Origin: Synechococcales cyanobacterium bin31.maxbin.ball.101
Lineage (GTDB): Bacteria; Cyanobacteriota; Cyanobacteriia; Leptolyngbyales; Leptolyngbyaceae
DNA: 59,523 nt
Direction of reading: 5' to 3'
NCBI GenBank assembly: GCA_013298165.1
Contig: JAAFJU010000014.1
Coordinates: forward strand, 1-59,523
In this document: positions 59,516 to 59,523 of the stretch, piece after piece
Layout: the number at the start of each line of letters is the position of its first letter
How positions within the stretch are numbered: the first letter of the stretch is position 1
Notes under the pieces: generated by a model
The model's database searches: none
Told to the model about the DNA's origin: nothing
What the model saw: the letters and a program-made list of their open reading frames with translations, nothing else
Made by a program: the position numbers and the translations under genes

Positions 59516-59523
59516 GACGCAAA

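Overview
The window is cyanobacterial chromosome. CGATCG and GCGATCGC (HIP1-type) octamers are scattered through coding and non-coding DNA. The gene content is also typical: a nirA/narB/nrtABCD nitrate cluster with ntcB and cnaT, NtcA boxes, a GUN4-like protein, an FHA-PrsW protein, and NtcA-type promoters. Two families of G/C-block palindromic repeats (nine sites) and translated heptamer repeats resemble those of filamentous and Oscillatoria-like lineages, but genus cannot be fixed from this sequence alone. No rRNA, tRNA or CRISPR array was recognised.

Layout. 0-3.6 kb is accessory DNA: a leucine-rich-repeat gene with recent 69-bp duplications, a DUF433/DUF5615 pair, an orphan MNT nucleotidyltransferase with a decayed HEPN partner, a small antitoxin-like gene, a copied fragment of the LRR gene and a 5'-truncated AAA ATPase. 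3.6-7.0 kb holds housekeeping genes (FHA-PrsW, def, ftsX). 7.1-12.5 kb is a small regulon: a TetR regulator, an MFS exporter split by a 981-bp IS5-family element, a Rieske oxygenase and two secreted proteins. Three promoters there carry the same ACCTA...TAGGT dyad at the same distance from TTGAC(A/T). 12.6-13.9 kb has two more DUF433/DUF5615 modules. 14-19.5 kb is housekeeping (DUF2237, tatC, Nudix, Prx/Bcp, a BioD-like phosphotransacetylase-family protein, plsY, an orphan ABC-type lipoprotein).

19.6-27.9 kb is a complete-looking Wsp-type chemosensory cluster: wspC-wspB on the minus strand, divergent from wspA-wspD-wspE on the plus strand. The position normally held by the diguanylate cyclase WspR is filled by a protein with a WspR-like receiver domain joined to a histidine kinase. 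No WspF/CheB gene and no GGDEF domain lie in the window. This is the most unusual system seen here. It suggests surface or contact sensing that feeds a second phosphorelay instead of c-di-GMP synthesis.

28-34.2 kb carries single genes (cupin-like, nadA, fatty-acid hydroxylase/sterol desaturase family, carboxylesterase, TPR-CHAT). 34.2-50.6 kb is a nitrate assimilation island. On the minus strand: a Tat-Rieske lipoprotein, a HEAT-repeat protein, ntcB and cnaT. On the plus strand: nirA (with a C-terminal ferredoxin domain), an MFS nitrate/nitrite transporter (NrtP type), narB, then nrtA, nrtB, nrtC and nrtD under a second NtcA promoter, closed by a strong terminator. Having both an MFS and an ABC nitrate importer is uncommon. 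50.6-59.5 kb is mixed: an MBL-fold hydrolase, ppa, GUN4-like, Uma2, WD40, SIMPL and SRPBCC proteins, an intact MNT/HEPN pair and mnmA.
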